From assembly GCA_013398295.1 (NCBI GenBank), contig VZSF01010488.1, forward strand, positions 124,001 through 188,000: a stretch of DNA of 64,000 bases. The letters run 5' to 3'. Origin of the DNA: Chionis minor. Its lineage: Eukaryota > Chordata > Aves > Charadriiformes > Chionididae. Position numbers and translations under genes: made by a program. Every line of letters starts with the position of its first letter. Within the stretch, counting starts at the first letter, position 1. Below the pieces are notes generated by a model that saw nothing but the letters and a program-made list of their open reading frames with translations, had not been told where the DNA came from and searched no databases. Below, piece after piece: positions 9,414 to 22,420 of the stretch.

Positions 9414-10756
9414 AAATTCCATTGACAGCCTGTCACATATCTTTATGACTTATATTTGTTAAAAAGATAACTTGAATCCTTTCAGAATCGTCTTTTATCA
9501 CTATAAATGACTTGATGTTTTTGTAACCATCTCCACTAATGCATAACAAACTGTGAAATTTGCCATTTTTGCCATGACCAGTCCATAAAATCTGTCATCT
9601 TCCTGGATGATGGTGTTCATGATTTACATGGGGTCTTACGTATAAGGTCACTTATTTAAATAGCTCATGAAAATTAACATTAAGTAAGGGGGTAATTACA
9701 TCCTATAGGCAGCAGGTCACATGAGCACAATTTGTAACTCTTCCCCTTTTGTAAAAATAGTATTTTTTCATCACTTGTGTACTTACTATTATGCCCATTC
9801 CCATTTTTTTAACTCCAAGGAGGTAAAAATAAGTCCATTACTTTCATTCTGCTGAGTATATCCTCTGCATGCGAACACCAGGCAAGACAAAGGGAGTTGA
9901 AAGTGTCTTATTGTGGGTAGTCTGCAGATGCCTCTTCATGATACAGATTTGCAACCTTCATAAGAAGCAACAGGAGAAAAGCCAGCAAAAATGCAGAGCG
10001 CAAAAATGAAACTGATTTGGGAAAATTGATTTAAATGGTGCCTACACATTTGGGATCTCTAAGGTTGAGGGTGGCAAGCACACAGGCTAAGGTCCAAATT
10101 CCCAAAGAGAAACACAGTGACACCACAATATTCATAAATTCAGTCTTATTTGACAGAAAATGAAATACAGGAACATGAATGTTCAAGCATACATATTTTG
10201 CTACAGGATTTCTTAAAAATAGTTGTTGGTATAGCAGGATTTCTACTATGAAAAAAAGAATCATATCTTCAGTCTGGTTTTGTTTGTTTAGCAACTCTCA
10301 TTTTCATCAAATAGGGGCTATAACCCCGTGGATTCCTCTGATGGAAGAACCCCCAGAATTTGGAAGATTATAATTTAAAGAAGCTCACAGCAAGGATGGT
10401 TGACGAAAGAGCGAAGTTTCTGAAAGCATTAGGAAAAGAAAGAGTGCAAGAGTGTCTGTGGGAGAGAGCTTTGCTTTCTCACATGAGTAAAGTGAGGAGA
10501 ATTATACCTGTCCTTACATTCTGCGGTGAGTGGAGTCAGAGTCCCTGGTGTCAGGTTTGGACCTGCTTGCTTTCCTTCTCCTTTTCTTCTGCTTCTTTCT
10601 CTCTCTACGTTTTGCTAAGTGCAGAACCCATACTTATTGAAAAATTTGCATTGATTATTATGAGGTCTTTTTATGTTTGTATTTGTTAACCAAAAAAAAA
10701 GCTCTTTCTGCTCTGCTTGGGGAAGTGCCAGCGCAAAATTAATATTATTAATTAAC

Positions 10757-10789
10757 AGATTAACAGAATTAACAAATTGCTGTTAATCT
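10757..10789. repeat. Perfect 10-bp inverted repeat (hairpin)
   Basis: AGATTAACAG at 10757-10766 pairs exactly with CTGTTAATCT at 10780-10789 across a 13-base loop. It lies in an AT-rich TTAACAGA-repeating stretch, so it may simply come from local repetition. Confidence 0.6.
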
Positions 10790-11242
10790 TGGACTGATTC
10801 AGGGGAGCAGTAGATACAATCATCTCCTGGGTAAAAAAGGATATTCAAGAGAGCCATATCCTGAGCAGGATCACCAGGAGCTAAGAGCTCTTCCTAGCTC
10901 TTTCTAGGTACCGGCAGCTGTCCACGGAAGGAGGCTGCTTTATCGTGCCTGGAAGGAGAATCGCATAACGGTGCATACCCATCCCATGTCCATTTGGATC
11001 AGAAGCACTTGAGACTGCCTGCCGCTTATTGCTAGCAGCTGCTGCCCAACTCACCCTAGGCACAGCTGGGCAAACCTTATTGTTTAACCCTTGCCGCTTC
11101 GTCTCTGACCTTCTGCTGCAGCCAGCATGGCTGCGAGTCAGGGATTGACTGGGAGCAAGCTGGGAGCTCTGCATTACACTGGACCTACTTCCAGTGCAGT
11201 TTTGAAAGGGCTACTGTACTCTCACATTCGGGTTTCCAGTCC

Positions 11243-11373
11243 AACTTGATTTGAAGTAGTGCCATCCTTGTGCGTTTTTTTATTGTTTTTCTTTCTGACA
11301 GAACCCTTTCACAATCACTATTTGCTGCTTTATTTTCTGTGTCTTTCCCAGTTTAAAAAAACCTTTTTAAAAA
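11243..11373. repeat. Unidentified dispersed repeat, copy 2
   Basis: Partner of 9285-9413, same orientation, about 2 kb away. Similarity ends near 11240 on the left. On the right it becomes poor after the shared agtttaaaa and may resume with ttaaaaagat after a gap of about 50 bases. Confidence 0.75.
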
Positions 11374-14300
11374 GATTAAACCACGTTCAATCAAGTTTAG
11401 CACTGGTTAAAGTGGTGAAATAAAGTTTACAGAATCCCTAAATTTAAATTCTTCAAAAGTCACATTCATTAATTTTTTTAAGCACTACAAACATACATGC
11501 ATAAATGCACACACATACATGCAATAGGTATATGCCCCAATAATTTCAGAAGTGCTTTTTGACAGGGAACATGAAAGAGAGATAATATGCCATCAATCAG
11601 GAAACAGATATCACCTATTAGAAAAACTGAGCAAATTATATGATAATGAAGGCTTGGATTCCATCCAAGATTAAATACAATATCTCTTTCCAACAAAATC
11701 CTCTGAGATGACCTAGTGATATGTATCTGTAGTTTCAGAAATGTAAGAAATGCCACAACCTAACGGAAAGTAGTGGGTAACTGCCTGAAGGGAGTGGATA
11801 TTCTGTCACTGGTGGATGGTAGGTTACTCTCTACCAATAGGAAATCTTTAGGCAGGAACTAAATTGCCCCTTGTCAGGGATACTCATTTATATAAAGTGA
11901 CACTCTGCTACTCCCACCCACCAATACTGACTTCCAGTAATCACTCACACGTCACACGTACACCCATGCAGAGTTATACTAAGTCATGTGAGCTAATATT
12001 CACTTCCACACTCTCAGGCTGTGACCACTTACTCATGTCAAAATATGTGCTGTCCTGTTCATTAATACTAATGCCAATTCAAGCATATCGGTGTAGTCAT
12101 CTTCAATCTTACTCAGTTATGCTGGCACTTTACTCAATCACAATCAGTCAGACCCACCCATTTGCACTATAGCTGTGAGGGATGCACACACTCAGAGCCT
12201 CAGGGTGCATTTGATAAATAGGAATTGTGTCGCCCAGATTTGGAGACTATCTTACTCCCATGTTTTCATGATAGAAAAGCAGCAACAACTTCAGTAATTT
12301 CATTTGAATAACTATTCAAGAGGACGAACATTTACTGAAGGTCAAGTCAACTTTTTCTGACCAGAATTATAAAGACATTCATGTTTTGCCAGAAATATAG
12401 ACAGAAGTGTAAATAGGTAACTGGCGGAGAAGCTTCAAAATGAGTGATTACATCTGCAAACAGGTGCTGGTGCATGTATTATATCGCGCATAGTTTACAT
12501 ACTCTTCAACCTTTTTGGTGGATGCATGTAAGCAGTAGGCATTGAACTTCAGATATAATTTTCAGAGGCTGAGACTTCTCTGTGAGCCTTTGCCAGTTCT
12601 CTGGGTCACTCTATAGTATTACTTCTCTTAACAGTAAATGTCTATTTCTTCTCTGAATTCTACCTTTTGGCAAAGCAGGTGAGGAAAAACATTTGAAAAA
12701 GGAGTAACAAACATAATTTAAAATTTTATTTTAATCTTCACAGAGACTGAAATCAAGCAAACAACATCTTTAATTGTACTGTCATTTTATGATGTCATTT
12801 TAAAGAATGATTTGCCTTAATTAGGACAATGACATTATATTATAACAAATTATAGCAAAAATATTTCCATGTCTTAACCCATTTTGGGTTATTTCACACT
12901 TAACAGTGGAAGTCCAGAGTTTATAGTGTTCTACTAGGAGGTGAGTGCAACATTTGCATTCTTTAAACACAATAAGCAGAAAACTTCATTTCACTAATAC
13001 TTGCCTTCAGACTAAGCTGCCTCATAGCTTCTTGGCTTTGCCTGGGAAATAGGAGAAAGCATGAAGTGGAGCAACTGTGGCAGGCAATAGGACAAAAGTG
13101 AATTAGTGTGTTTCATACCTGATAGAAATGTATTTAAAGCCACAGAAAAATGTTTTCTGTAATTGTTATGTATATGAGGTGGAGGAGGAAAAGACTTCTT
13201 TGTGGGTGTATGTGTGAGAAGAGACAGGACAGATCTATTCTTTTATTTACCTTTATGTCCCCCTTGCACACATTACCAGTTACACAGATTTAATCCGGCA
13301 GCTCTGTTCTTAATGAAGGAAGATTATAATTTAAATTAGAGACCAAAAAAGGAAGCAAACAAATTATTAAATTTTGCCTCAGAAGAAGTGCCATTAAACT
13401 TCATTATTATAGATCAAGAGCACAAAAAGTGATCATGATATTATTGAAGCAAGCATTTATACTATGATATTTCAACCCTTTATATTTCACATGGAACGTT
13501 AGGGACTGAGGTTTTGGGGGATTCATTAATAGAAATCTGTGGGTCAATTTAAGATTATAAAGAAAATAAACAAAAACTGGCTGATAGTGCTTCAGTACCA
13601 CTTAATATAGATGTGGTTCCAATTGGCAAGGTCATGTCATTTCTGTCAATCAGAGATGTAACACTGGAGCCCAGGGATACAATATTGATGTTGGTAGTCA
13701 CAGGACATAGGCTTTGTACTGAGTTTGCAAGGCCTCAAGACTGAGGATTGTCAGGCTAACTCTGCCTGAACTTAACCTGCCTGCTGCTGCTGTTTTCACT
13801 TGGTTTAGCCACACCAGCAGTTTTTCTAATGACCAGGTGGTTATGCCTCCATTTTTTACCTGTGCTTACCTGTGCTTATCTTTGTATGCAACAATAGTGA
13901 TTTTTTATGCAGGTGGAAGGAACAAGTACTTATTGTGTGTAGAACAAGGTATCTGGACTACTGGTAATTCTTTGATTGGACTGTTAAGATTTTAATTATA
14001 CTACCAAAATATTATTGGCTTTACATATAAAGTGTATGTTCTATTTACTCATAACCAGAGTTTGAGTGTACTACAGTACAGGGCCCCAAAATTGTCAGAT
14101 TTTGAAGGATTGTCACCCTGAACTAATATTTTTACTTCAAATTTGGGGAAAAACAGAAAAACACCATGAAAATTAATTTAATATTTTTCTATATATTAAG
14201 AGTTTGAAGGGAGAGTGGGTAGAATAAAAATAAATGCTTTTCATTTTCTTTTTTTCACACTTTGTTTTCTTCCGCTTGCAAGTTCTTTGTTTAAAAAAAT

Positions 14301-15873
14301 TAACTCTTTTTTTTTCATACTTTTTCATAGTGGAATACATTTCAGGAATTTATGCAGGATAATTCATGAATGTTTGTATTTTAGGAATAAGAACACACAG
14401 ATTATACTATGAACATTTTTTAACACCTTGCATTTTAAGAAGTCAAATAGTCCAGGTCCAATCTTCTTTACTTATTTTATAAATAAGAATAAAAGGTAAA
14501 TAATTTGCTCAGCTCTTCTCTTGCTCATTTTTGCTGTCATTAATTCATTGCAAGAGCCTTTCAACCATAGTTGTTCATTTTTATGATTATTATACAGGTT
14601 GACCAGATTTAGCAGATTTGAGTAGACTCCTGATACAGTTCTCATGATATAAGAAAGCTGCAACGTGTTCAAAGTCATACCTAGCAAGTATTAGCTACAG
14701 AATACTGAAGTTATTCAGGATTTCCCCACCTGCACTCTGTGGAACAAGTAGTCCTCATGCAGCAATGGATCTCCAGCTCTTATTAAGCTTCCAAACAATA
14801 TTAAAAGAAACCAAAGTTACATTAAACTATACTTTTCTGACACTAATTTTTTTAAGTTAAGAAATGTGTGCAATTTGTCAAAGACAGATTACCTACACAT
14901 AGTTAAAATTGAAAGTGTTGCTTATAGTTTTTTCTGCATATGGATGCCAGAAAATCTCAGATTATATAGATGCCAAATCTTTCAATATTCTCTTATTTGG
15001 AACTGAGTGCATCTGAGATCAGCTCAGCATAATTTCTTCAAACCAGTAAAAACATTGGATAATTAATACTTTTTAAAAAAAACAATTAATAAACTGGAAA
15101 AGGAGCATCCAGATTTTGTAAAGGACATGACTTTTACCTGAAAAAGATTTCTAATGGTGAATTCCCAACTATCTCTCAATTAATTTTGTTTACTAGATTG
15201 GGTTATATCTCTTAATGTCAGCAAGGAATTAAAAAAAATTTTTTACTTTATACCAGCTTCAACAATAGCTGTTTGTTAGAGGAATGCAAAGGCTTTTGTG
15301 GAAATACTTCCTGAAAAGAAAAAGGAGGATAGGGAGCTAGCTAAGAACCCATGGGAAGAGAGGTATCTTCTAAAAGAAATTTTTTCATCATGTGGGTAAT
15401 CATGAAAGAAATATCACTTTATGCTGGCCCTTCTGACTATGCATTGGGCACACTGTGTCCTCAAAGACATGTGTTAGTAGAGTTCTTATGGGTTTTCTCC
15501 TGTTTTATTGCCTTCTGCTAAGCATGTTGGAAAGTAAAATTACAAGAAATGACTTAAAGTGTAATTTGTTATTACATATGACAAAATGGAAAGAAATCAT
15601 CTAGTTGTACAAATGGTGTTGTATGACAATATGTAGAAGATATCAGAGCACACACAACGCAGAATACTCTTGTAAAGGCTTATTTTAAATTCTGTGGAGG
15701 TTTCCATGTGAAGTAGTAATGTTCCTATGTTCCTTATTCAATAAAAACAAGCATTCAAATGTGTGAAATTATTTTGGTTGCTTAGTAATATTTGTACATG
15801 AAGTTTAGTGTGGTACCACAAGAACTGCTGAAGTGGCCCACTCTGACAAACACAGCTTTAGGGAAAGACTCAC

Positions 15874-16071
15874 ATAGAAGAGTGTCCTTGCTCAATCTTA
15901 TTCAAAACCTCCTTTTGAATTCGGGTGAACAACAGGAGCTCACAAGCCTCTTCATAGACTCTCTGGTATGCTTCGAAATATATGCTTTCATTTGTTTCTG
16001 GGTCCCATAACATTGAGGCCATCTGCCTCCTTTTCTTTTCTTCTTCAGTAAGTCTGTTTAGTCTATAAATC
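15874..16071 (-). CDS. Candidate internal exon, unidentified protein
   Basis: On the minus strand, 198 bp lie between an acceptor (…AAAAGTTGCAG, bases above 16071) and a strong donor (GTGAGTC, bases 15873 downward). The frame is open throughout: one leftover base, 65 codons, two leftover bases, so a symmetric phase. The product is strikingly protein-like: charged and helical, with RLNRLTEEEKKRRQM, LWDPETNESIYFEAYQRV, YEEACELLLF and RIQKEVLNKIEQGHSS. I do not recognise the family. Composition suggests a helical or coiled-coil, cytoskeletal or ciliary-type protein, but that is only an impression. The polypyrimidine tract is weak. The frame could instead be a decayed retrocopy, although no neighbouring coding sequence continues beyond the splice sites, which favours an exon. 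No paralogous copy is seen in the window. Confidence 0.55.
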
Positions 16072-16688
16072 CTGCAACTTTTCCATAACATTTTAAAATT
16101 CATATCTTTCTAACAGGCTTCAACAGGCCTAAAATATAACCTAAGAAATGACCTAAGTATTGTTACTTTATTTTACAAACCAGATTCTTTTCCATAATCC
16201 CCCTATTGTCTGGGTGCTTGGCTATTACCCAGTTATTTACATGTAAAACCATGTGTTTTGTGTTCTCTCAACACAGGTCAAACCTTTATCTGTGCCCTGA
16301 TCTCCTTTCATCATGGTTACTGGTACTGCATATCCTGTGGTTTCCCTATGGCTCTCAGTGATAGATTGGACACAACAAAAAATATAATTGCTGAAATGAT
16401 CTTATCGTATTGTATTCTCCACTGAGTTCCTCCATCCTGGTCTGCATTTCCCTCTGCAGCACCCAGTCTTCTTCATGATGTCCTTCACCTCATCCTTCAT
16501 GAAGGTCCTTCACAACAGTGAACATTCCTACACTTTTTTGCTGTCATCATGACAACCACCCCTCTATATTCTTAGAGTATAAATCTAATTCCTTAAGGAC
16601 AGAATGAGTCTTAGGTTCATTTCTATGGCTCTTTTAGGAAGCAGGTTGTAAACTGTTTATTTCTGCTCCCAGCTCTGTGAATACTTGC

Positions 16689-16756
16689 AAAAAAAAAAAA
16701 CAAAAAAACAAAACCCAAAAAAACCCAAAACATAAAAACCCAACCAAAAACCACAG
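16689..16756. repeat. A-rich low-complexity tract
   Basis: A run of A interrupted by C and CCC (AAAAC- and AAAACCC-like units) spans about 68 bp. Confidence 0.85.
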
Positions 16757-17893
16757 TGGATAAAAAACACTCCAGTGGATAGAAGCAGTGATAAAAAGAA
16801 GCACGGCTCATCCCGTCCTCAGAAATTTAGCAGAGCTTTCAGGATGAATGGCCAAGGGATTGAACTATGGGCACCTTACAGAGCAAGGTCTCAGAGCAAT
16901 GTGAAAATTAACTGTATCAATGTAGGTGTAGTCTTATGATTTTTCAGGTCTTCCCTTTTGAATTTTCCTTCATCTATTTTAAATCCAGATAGTCTGGAAT
17001 CACCTAGCTAGTGACTGGCTGCCACTACCTGTGTGATTTGGTAATCAGCCCCTTCTTTCTCCAATTTTTTCCACTGTTCATCAACCTTTAGCATTGTGTC
17101 TTAATTTAAAACCAATCTCAGTCTACAGCAGCGGTGCTTCATCTGGTCATTTTTCTTTTGAATGCTAAAGGTATTAATATACAATAACAGCTATTCCCTG
17201 AGAAAAAACAGTGATGTATTATTATATCCCTTTCCGATGATAGGAAATTTAAAGAAAATTTAAGGGGGTTACATTTTAGCTATGCTGCTCATAAACACTA
17301 AACTTTCTGAAGTTATTCTTTGTTAGAAACAGTCTGAATTAATTGTTTTTTGCAATGTATGCCAAGCAGTCAAACTAAGAAAATTAAAGCCAGTGTGGCT
17401 TTTTCCTTAATCCTTATTTGATTGCTTGATGCAGTCTACTGATGCATCTGCTGGCGCAGTAGATTAAGTTACTCTTAACCACTGCAACCCCTATTGCTCA
17501 CAGAGCCAAATCCTAGAGGCATTTTTTTCCTCTGCCATTTATTAGCAGAAAAAGTAATTAGAATGTTTAGTAGATAAAACATGAGAATACTCACTGGCTG
17601 AATATTCAAACCTTCCTGAAACTGCTGCAGTGACAGACAATCCAGGTGGCATTTGCAGGTGCACAGCTGCAGTAAATGATGAAGCTGGCATCTTTGGCAG
17701 TACTCCTCAGTGCTGATGGCAGTGGATTTTTTTTATCCAGTTTGTAATCTCCATTCCTCTTTTGTACACACAGAAACACTCACATACTCAGTCTGTCTTC
17801 ACATCTTTTCCTCCCATACATGCTATTAATTGCAGTCATTAAATGGATTATTATTCTGTTTTCCCTAATTCTGGTTTTACTAAACGCTGTTTT

Positions 17894-17915
17894 ACATACA
17901 CACACACATATACAC
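17894..17915. repeat. CA microsatellite
   Basis: A short imperfect ACATACACACACACATATACAC tract. Confidence 0.75.
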
Positions 17916-20900
17916 CGACTTCATTTTTTATTTCAGTTTCAAATTCTTCATTATAGATGCCTGCACATGGAGATTTTTTTTAGTATGAAGGTGCTAAAAT
18001 GTTGTAAGACAGAAGCATTCAAACCAATGAAGCATTGTTGATATTTCTGAGTTTCAGATTGGAATCCAGGAAATATTAATGATTTCTGTCTGATCTTGTC
18101 TCACTCTGCTGCAACAGATGTCATTATGGCACATAATAACAAAATATAAATTGCCTTAAAAATGTAATAAAAACTATTTTAGAAACAATAAAAATAACCT
18201 CCTCAAAACACACTGCATGCATTCAAAGATGAAACATAGGGATTTTAATAGATGTTTAAATAGAACCTCCTCTTACTTTTTTCTGAACCTGGAAATACAA
18301 CCAAGCTTTACAAAAATATTTCAAAACTGGAAAATCTAACAAATCAGATTCATTCCAAAACAGTGCTACTTAGCAGTAAACACAAGATTTCTTGATGCAT
18401 ATAAAACAAAAAAATTATTATATCTATTTTAAAAAAAAAAAAAAGCCTGGTGAGTGCTGATTTGACTGAGATGCTTTGACATAGATAATATTTCTCACTT
18501 CTAAATATTTCTCAGAAAAACAGAGATTTTGGTAGATTTTGACATAGTAAAAGTACATTCGAATTACTTCACATCCTATCCAAATCCAGTTTTGTGTTGT
18601 GGATCAGATAATTGCTATAAAGGACTACTTGTCCTTTACAGACACTGCTGGGGCATTGATACACAGGCAATTCTCCTCCTGCTTCCACTGCCACCTGCCT
18701 GCCTGGCACAGTCTTCCACTGGCCACAGAGCTCTTCAGTCATCAAGGAAGAAGATCCTTTTGAGCTGAGCTCATGCTTGTTTTCTTTGGCTTTGCAGCCC
18801 CTTCTATGAGCATTTCCTTCTACAGGCATTTCTATTTCATGTTTTATCTCCAGCAGTGATTTTAGAAGGGCCTTTCCCACATGACAGCATGAATGTGACA
18901 AGTGACTGCATGGATTTTGTAAGTAGCTCAGCACATGCAACTTGGGAGGAATTGTGTTAGTTATTAGTTGGGACTGTCTCTGGGGCAAACTGAAACAGGA
19001 GAAAGACCAAGTTTACCACTGTAAGCCCACTGACCTGAGGAGTTAGATCTTACTGGAGCCTGCTGAGCACCAAATATTAACAAAAAGGAGGTGTGTATCA
19101 CATGTAAATGAGGTTTTTTTATTACATTTTCACACAAGATTTCAGTAAAGTAAAGGAAAGGAGTAAATAATGGTCCTCCAGGTGATCTTACTAGGACAAA
19201 AGAGAAGCAAACAGAAATTACTGCAACCATTGTCTTTTGATGTCATGGAGTTCTCTCTTGCATTCTAGAGAAAGCCCAACCAAATCGCCATCTCTATATA
19301 AAACTGTTCCTTATCAATATCATTGTATTTGCAAAATGAATTTCAAATCTACTTTGTTTTCAAATTTTCTTTTGAGTGAAACCAGTTGTTTAAATTGCCT
19401 CACTACTCTAACAGCCTGCAATGAACTTCATGCATCATGTCAAATTATGAAATGCAATAAAGACCCGTTAGGAGATGAAACACTCAAGAGCATGAAAAGT
19501 AAAGAGCTCAGGACCATCTGATGGAAGGAGCTGAGTTTTCTCCCAGGCACCATTCAAAGACAGCTTCCAAAGATGCTGGGATTGGTCAGGGCACAATCAT
19601 GCATATTCTGACACCCAGAAGTGAATTTTCTGCTGTTCTGTGCAGCAACATGAGTGACACAGCAAATGTGTAACTCCGTATGTGCACATGTGTAAAACTT
19701 GAGGGAATAGGTATGGAAAAGAGAAATGGTGAATCTGTATATGTAATCTTTTGACATATTCCATTGGCAAATTCTGCTGCTTTTTTTATCAATAGTGGAC
19801 AGACAGTGAAAAGACAGAAGACAGATTTTTCATTAATTTGATCTGTAATGCATAGATCATAAGACAAGACAAAAGAAAATACTAGGTCAAAACAATTGTC
19901 AAATTGTTGTCTTCAAGATTTTATTTACAGCTGTGTATTAATTTCTAATAAGAGAAATTTTTTTTTTAAGTTTCTTGTAGCATTTCAAGTCTGAGACAGG
20001 TAATATGATGATACTGTATTTTTTGTGCTCTCATTTCACAATGAACTATATTAGCTGGAATACCCAGGAGAAAGAGAAAACTTCAAAGCATGGCCCCAAA
20101 TAATATAGAGAATACGTATGGTCTGAATACCAACAGAGCCTGAGCTTTAAGTTCAAACAACCTTTTAAGAAACTTACCAAGAAATAACTTTTTTAATGAA
20201 TTGAGTTCATCTCAGGGGTAACAGTGATGTAAAAGTAGGTTCCAAATATGACTAGTTCTCTTCTCCTGCACATGTCTTTTATATTCTGCATAGCAGCTCG
20301 GGCATTGGGGATGACTCAGAAGCACCCTCACTACCCTATCACCTCCTGTAGTGAATAACTTCCAAAGCTAACATCAAAAACAGAACTTTCAAAACCTCCT
20401 AATTAAGAGTTTGTTGTTCAGTTTAATCAACAGGGAAAAGAAGATTGATTTTAAGAAATGCTGTCCATATGTGAAGTAGAGAGGAAGTTCCCCAGTCAGA
20501 AAACAAGCAGCAGACCTTCATAAAAATATCTGTTTTCAAAATGTCATGAGGCTAGATAATAAGCGTGAGTTGCTGTAGAGTGCTACTGCATTAGCAGATT
20601 CATTGCTGGTAGATGAGAAAGCATTTCTTAAAACTAGAATGTCCCATTCAGCATCGCCAATTTTCATGAAGGTTTATTTGCCCAAGTAAGAATGCCTATA
20701 TGGCATAATCTTCCCAAAGCTCTTATTGAGAAAATTGTCATCTTAAAGGGAGATTGCTGAAACACCCCAAAATCTGTACAAGATGAATGCATCAATGGTA
20801 CCTTTTGAGTAGCACCTTCAACCCAAAGAAAAGTATGCCAGGAAAAGCCCAAAGATAATTGACTGTGGTATGAATAGAATTCACAGAACTTCACGTGTCT

Positions 20901-21908
20901 TGCTCCTGTTTTTATTTGAGAGGAAAATGACCCCAGCTTCTCATATTATTCATTTCCTAAGTTCTACATCTTTATCAATTGCGACATCACTTCTTGAATG
21001 GATTTGTCATAGTGTCCACAAGTGGATGGCCTTCCAGAAGGAGGACTCTCTAAGGAGAGTTTCTAAGTCTCTTAGTCATAGCATATGAAAGAGTTCCCCA
21101 AAATAATCAAATTTGTCATAAAATCCTCCCAGTAAAATTTGGCATGTGACCTGTGAGAGGGATTGATGCAGATACAAGTATGATCCTGCACTCGTTTCCT
21201 GTTCTTCTTAAATGGCCACCAGCAGTCAACCTGCAGCCTTATTTCAGCTTTCACAGAAAATTCCCCTTGAACCCTTCATCTGTCTTCACCAGAAGGACAG
21301 TTTAACCCTTAGTAACTATGTCATTCTTTGACATTTGTGAAACGTGACTCATTAGACCATCTTGGACTTTCAAGGGTGCAGATTCTTTTCAATCCATGAG
21401 TTTCTTACTGCTTCTTCTCATCTGGGGCTGAAGAGTTGGACCCACAATGATGGTTCCAGCCTGTGCCAGCTAGAAATCATTCACAGAAGAATGTGCTCTT
21501 GTCCTTCCTTTGCTCCACCCTCATCACGCCCTTCTGAGTTGAGTGTTACAAGGGGAAGTCACCGCTGCATCCAAAATGACTAGGGCCAGCTAAGCTTGAT
21601 AGTAATTCAGTGCCTAATGCCTTAGATGCCACAAGTCAACACAGCTTAACTAACTTGAAGGAAATGTGTTTGTGCACAGCCTTTATATACGAGTAATGCA
21701 AGGTTCACTGTCAGTGAAAGATGGTATGAATATGCATAAGGGTAGAGATTATTGATCTGGCATGTGAATGCCACTTTTCCCCCTTCCAAATCCTGCATAT
21801 CTAAGCCCTCAATCATTTCTAAAATAAACACCAGCCCAAAATCAGGTGAACAGCTTTTAAAGTCTTAACTTGGATGCTTAATCTTTCCCAAAAGATCATT
21901 TTAAGAAC

Positions 21909-22048
21909 CTGTTTAAGACTGTGTATTACCACATGTAACTCAGTCTCATCAAGTTGAATTTCTACTTTTTTAAATTTCAGAAGAGCTTCAGATTCTTCAT
22001 ACTTCTCATACTTCACACTCCATGCTTCAAGGATTTCCTTTATTGTGA
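21909..22048 (-). CDS. Weak candidate exon, unidentified protein
   Basis: The minus-strand frame reads TIKEILEAWSVKYEKYEESE, then ALLKFKKVEIQLDETELHVV and IHSLKQ, a hydrophilic helical sequence like that of the candidate at 15874-16071. The splice framing is poor. The only AGs at the 5' side (…AATAAAG and AGAG) have no pyrimidine tract and follow two in-frame stops. The proposed donor after CAG is GTTCTT, with a weak consensus; without splicing the frame runs on to a stop at 21819. It may be a real exon with unusual sites, part of a decayed gene, or chance. The boundaries given are the most plausible, not certain. Confidence 0.3.
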
Positions 22049-22261
22049 CTCTTTATTAGCTGTTTTAATTTTTGTTAATGATGTGCATTTGTTTGAACAA
22101 ATTCTTTTGACATTTTCCTAGTGTAACAACTTTCATATACCACATGTATATCATTATCTCAGATTTTATATCATTATTAGCAGCAAGAAAATGTGTAAAA
22201 TTAGAATTTCTGCAATATATTCAGTTGATGCAAGTAACTTTTCTTTTTTTTCTTTTTTTTT

Positions 22262-22420
22262 TTAAACCATATTATTTTCAAGAAGCGACTGGATATTTAA
22301 ATCCAAAAGGTTTTCATATTTTGATTTGGTTTTTGGTGGGGTTTTTTCACTTTGCGAAGTATGTACTGACACCTCACTAGCTGGCTTTTCCATCACAATT
22401 ATGTCTTTCCATGCTGAAGC
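22262..22420 (-). CDS. Weak candidate exon, possibly terminal
   Basis: On the minus strand a plausible branch point (TCATAAC) and a pyrimidine stretch are followed, at the first AG, by a frame that opens at 22420. It reads ASAWKDIIVMEKPASEVS, then VHTSQSEKTPPKTKSKYENL and LDLNIQSLLENNMV, ending at a TAA at 22262-22264. Downstream on this strand are an A-rich run and two AATAAA hexamers (about 22053-22058 and 22042-22047). That would fit a last exon with a short 3' UTR. In that case the frame at 21909-22048 would not be coding in the same transcript. The protein is not recognised. A chance open frame cannot be excluded. Confidence 0.3.
   Translation of the reverse strand, partial: ASAWKDIIVMEKPASEVSVHTSQSEKTPPKTKSKYENLLDLNIQSLLENNMV

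Larger units (their letters stand above)
8831..15873. other. Unique AT-rich non-coding DNA with one dispersed repeat pair
   Basis: The block contains an unidentified repeat in two copies (9285-9413 and 11243-11373) and a short hairpin (10757-10789). The open frames (up to about 109 codons) lack homology I can recognise. No other repeat family is evident. Confidence 0.5.
16072..21908. other. Possible intron and unique AT-rich DNA
   Basis: If the exon candidates on both sides belong to one minus-strand gene, this is its intron of about 5.8 kb. It holds an A-rich tract (16689-16756), a CA microsatellite (17894-17915) and a 139-codon open frame on the minus strand (18569-18988) without recognisable homology. 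The stretch 20660-21600 has several moderately long frames on both strands and could be an old unidentified element. Confidence 0.4.

Noticed and set aside
10031..10294. 87-codon minus-strand frame as a membrane protein
   Set aside because: Hydrophobic composition follows from T-rich codons in AT-rich DNA; no splice framing, motif or homology is seen.
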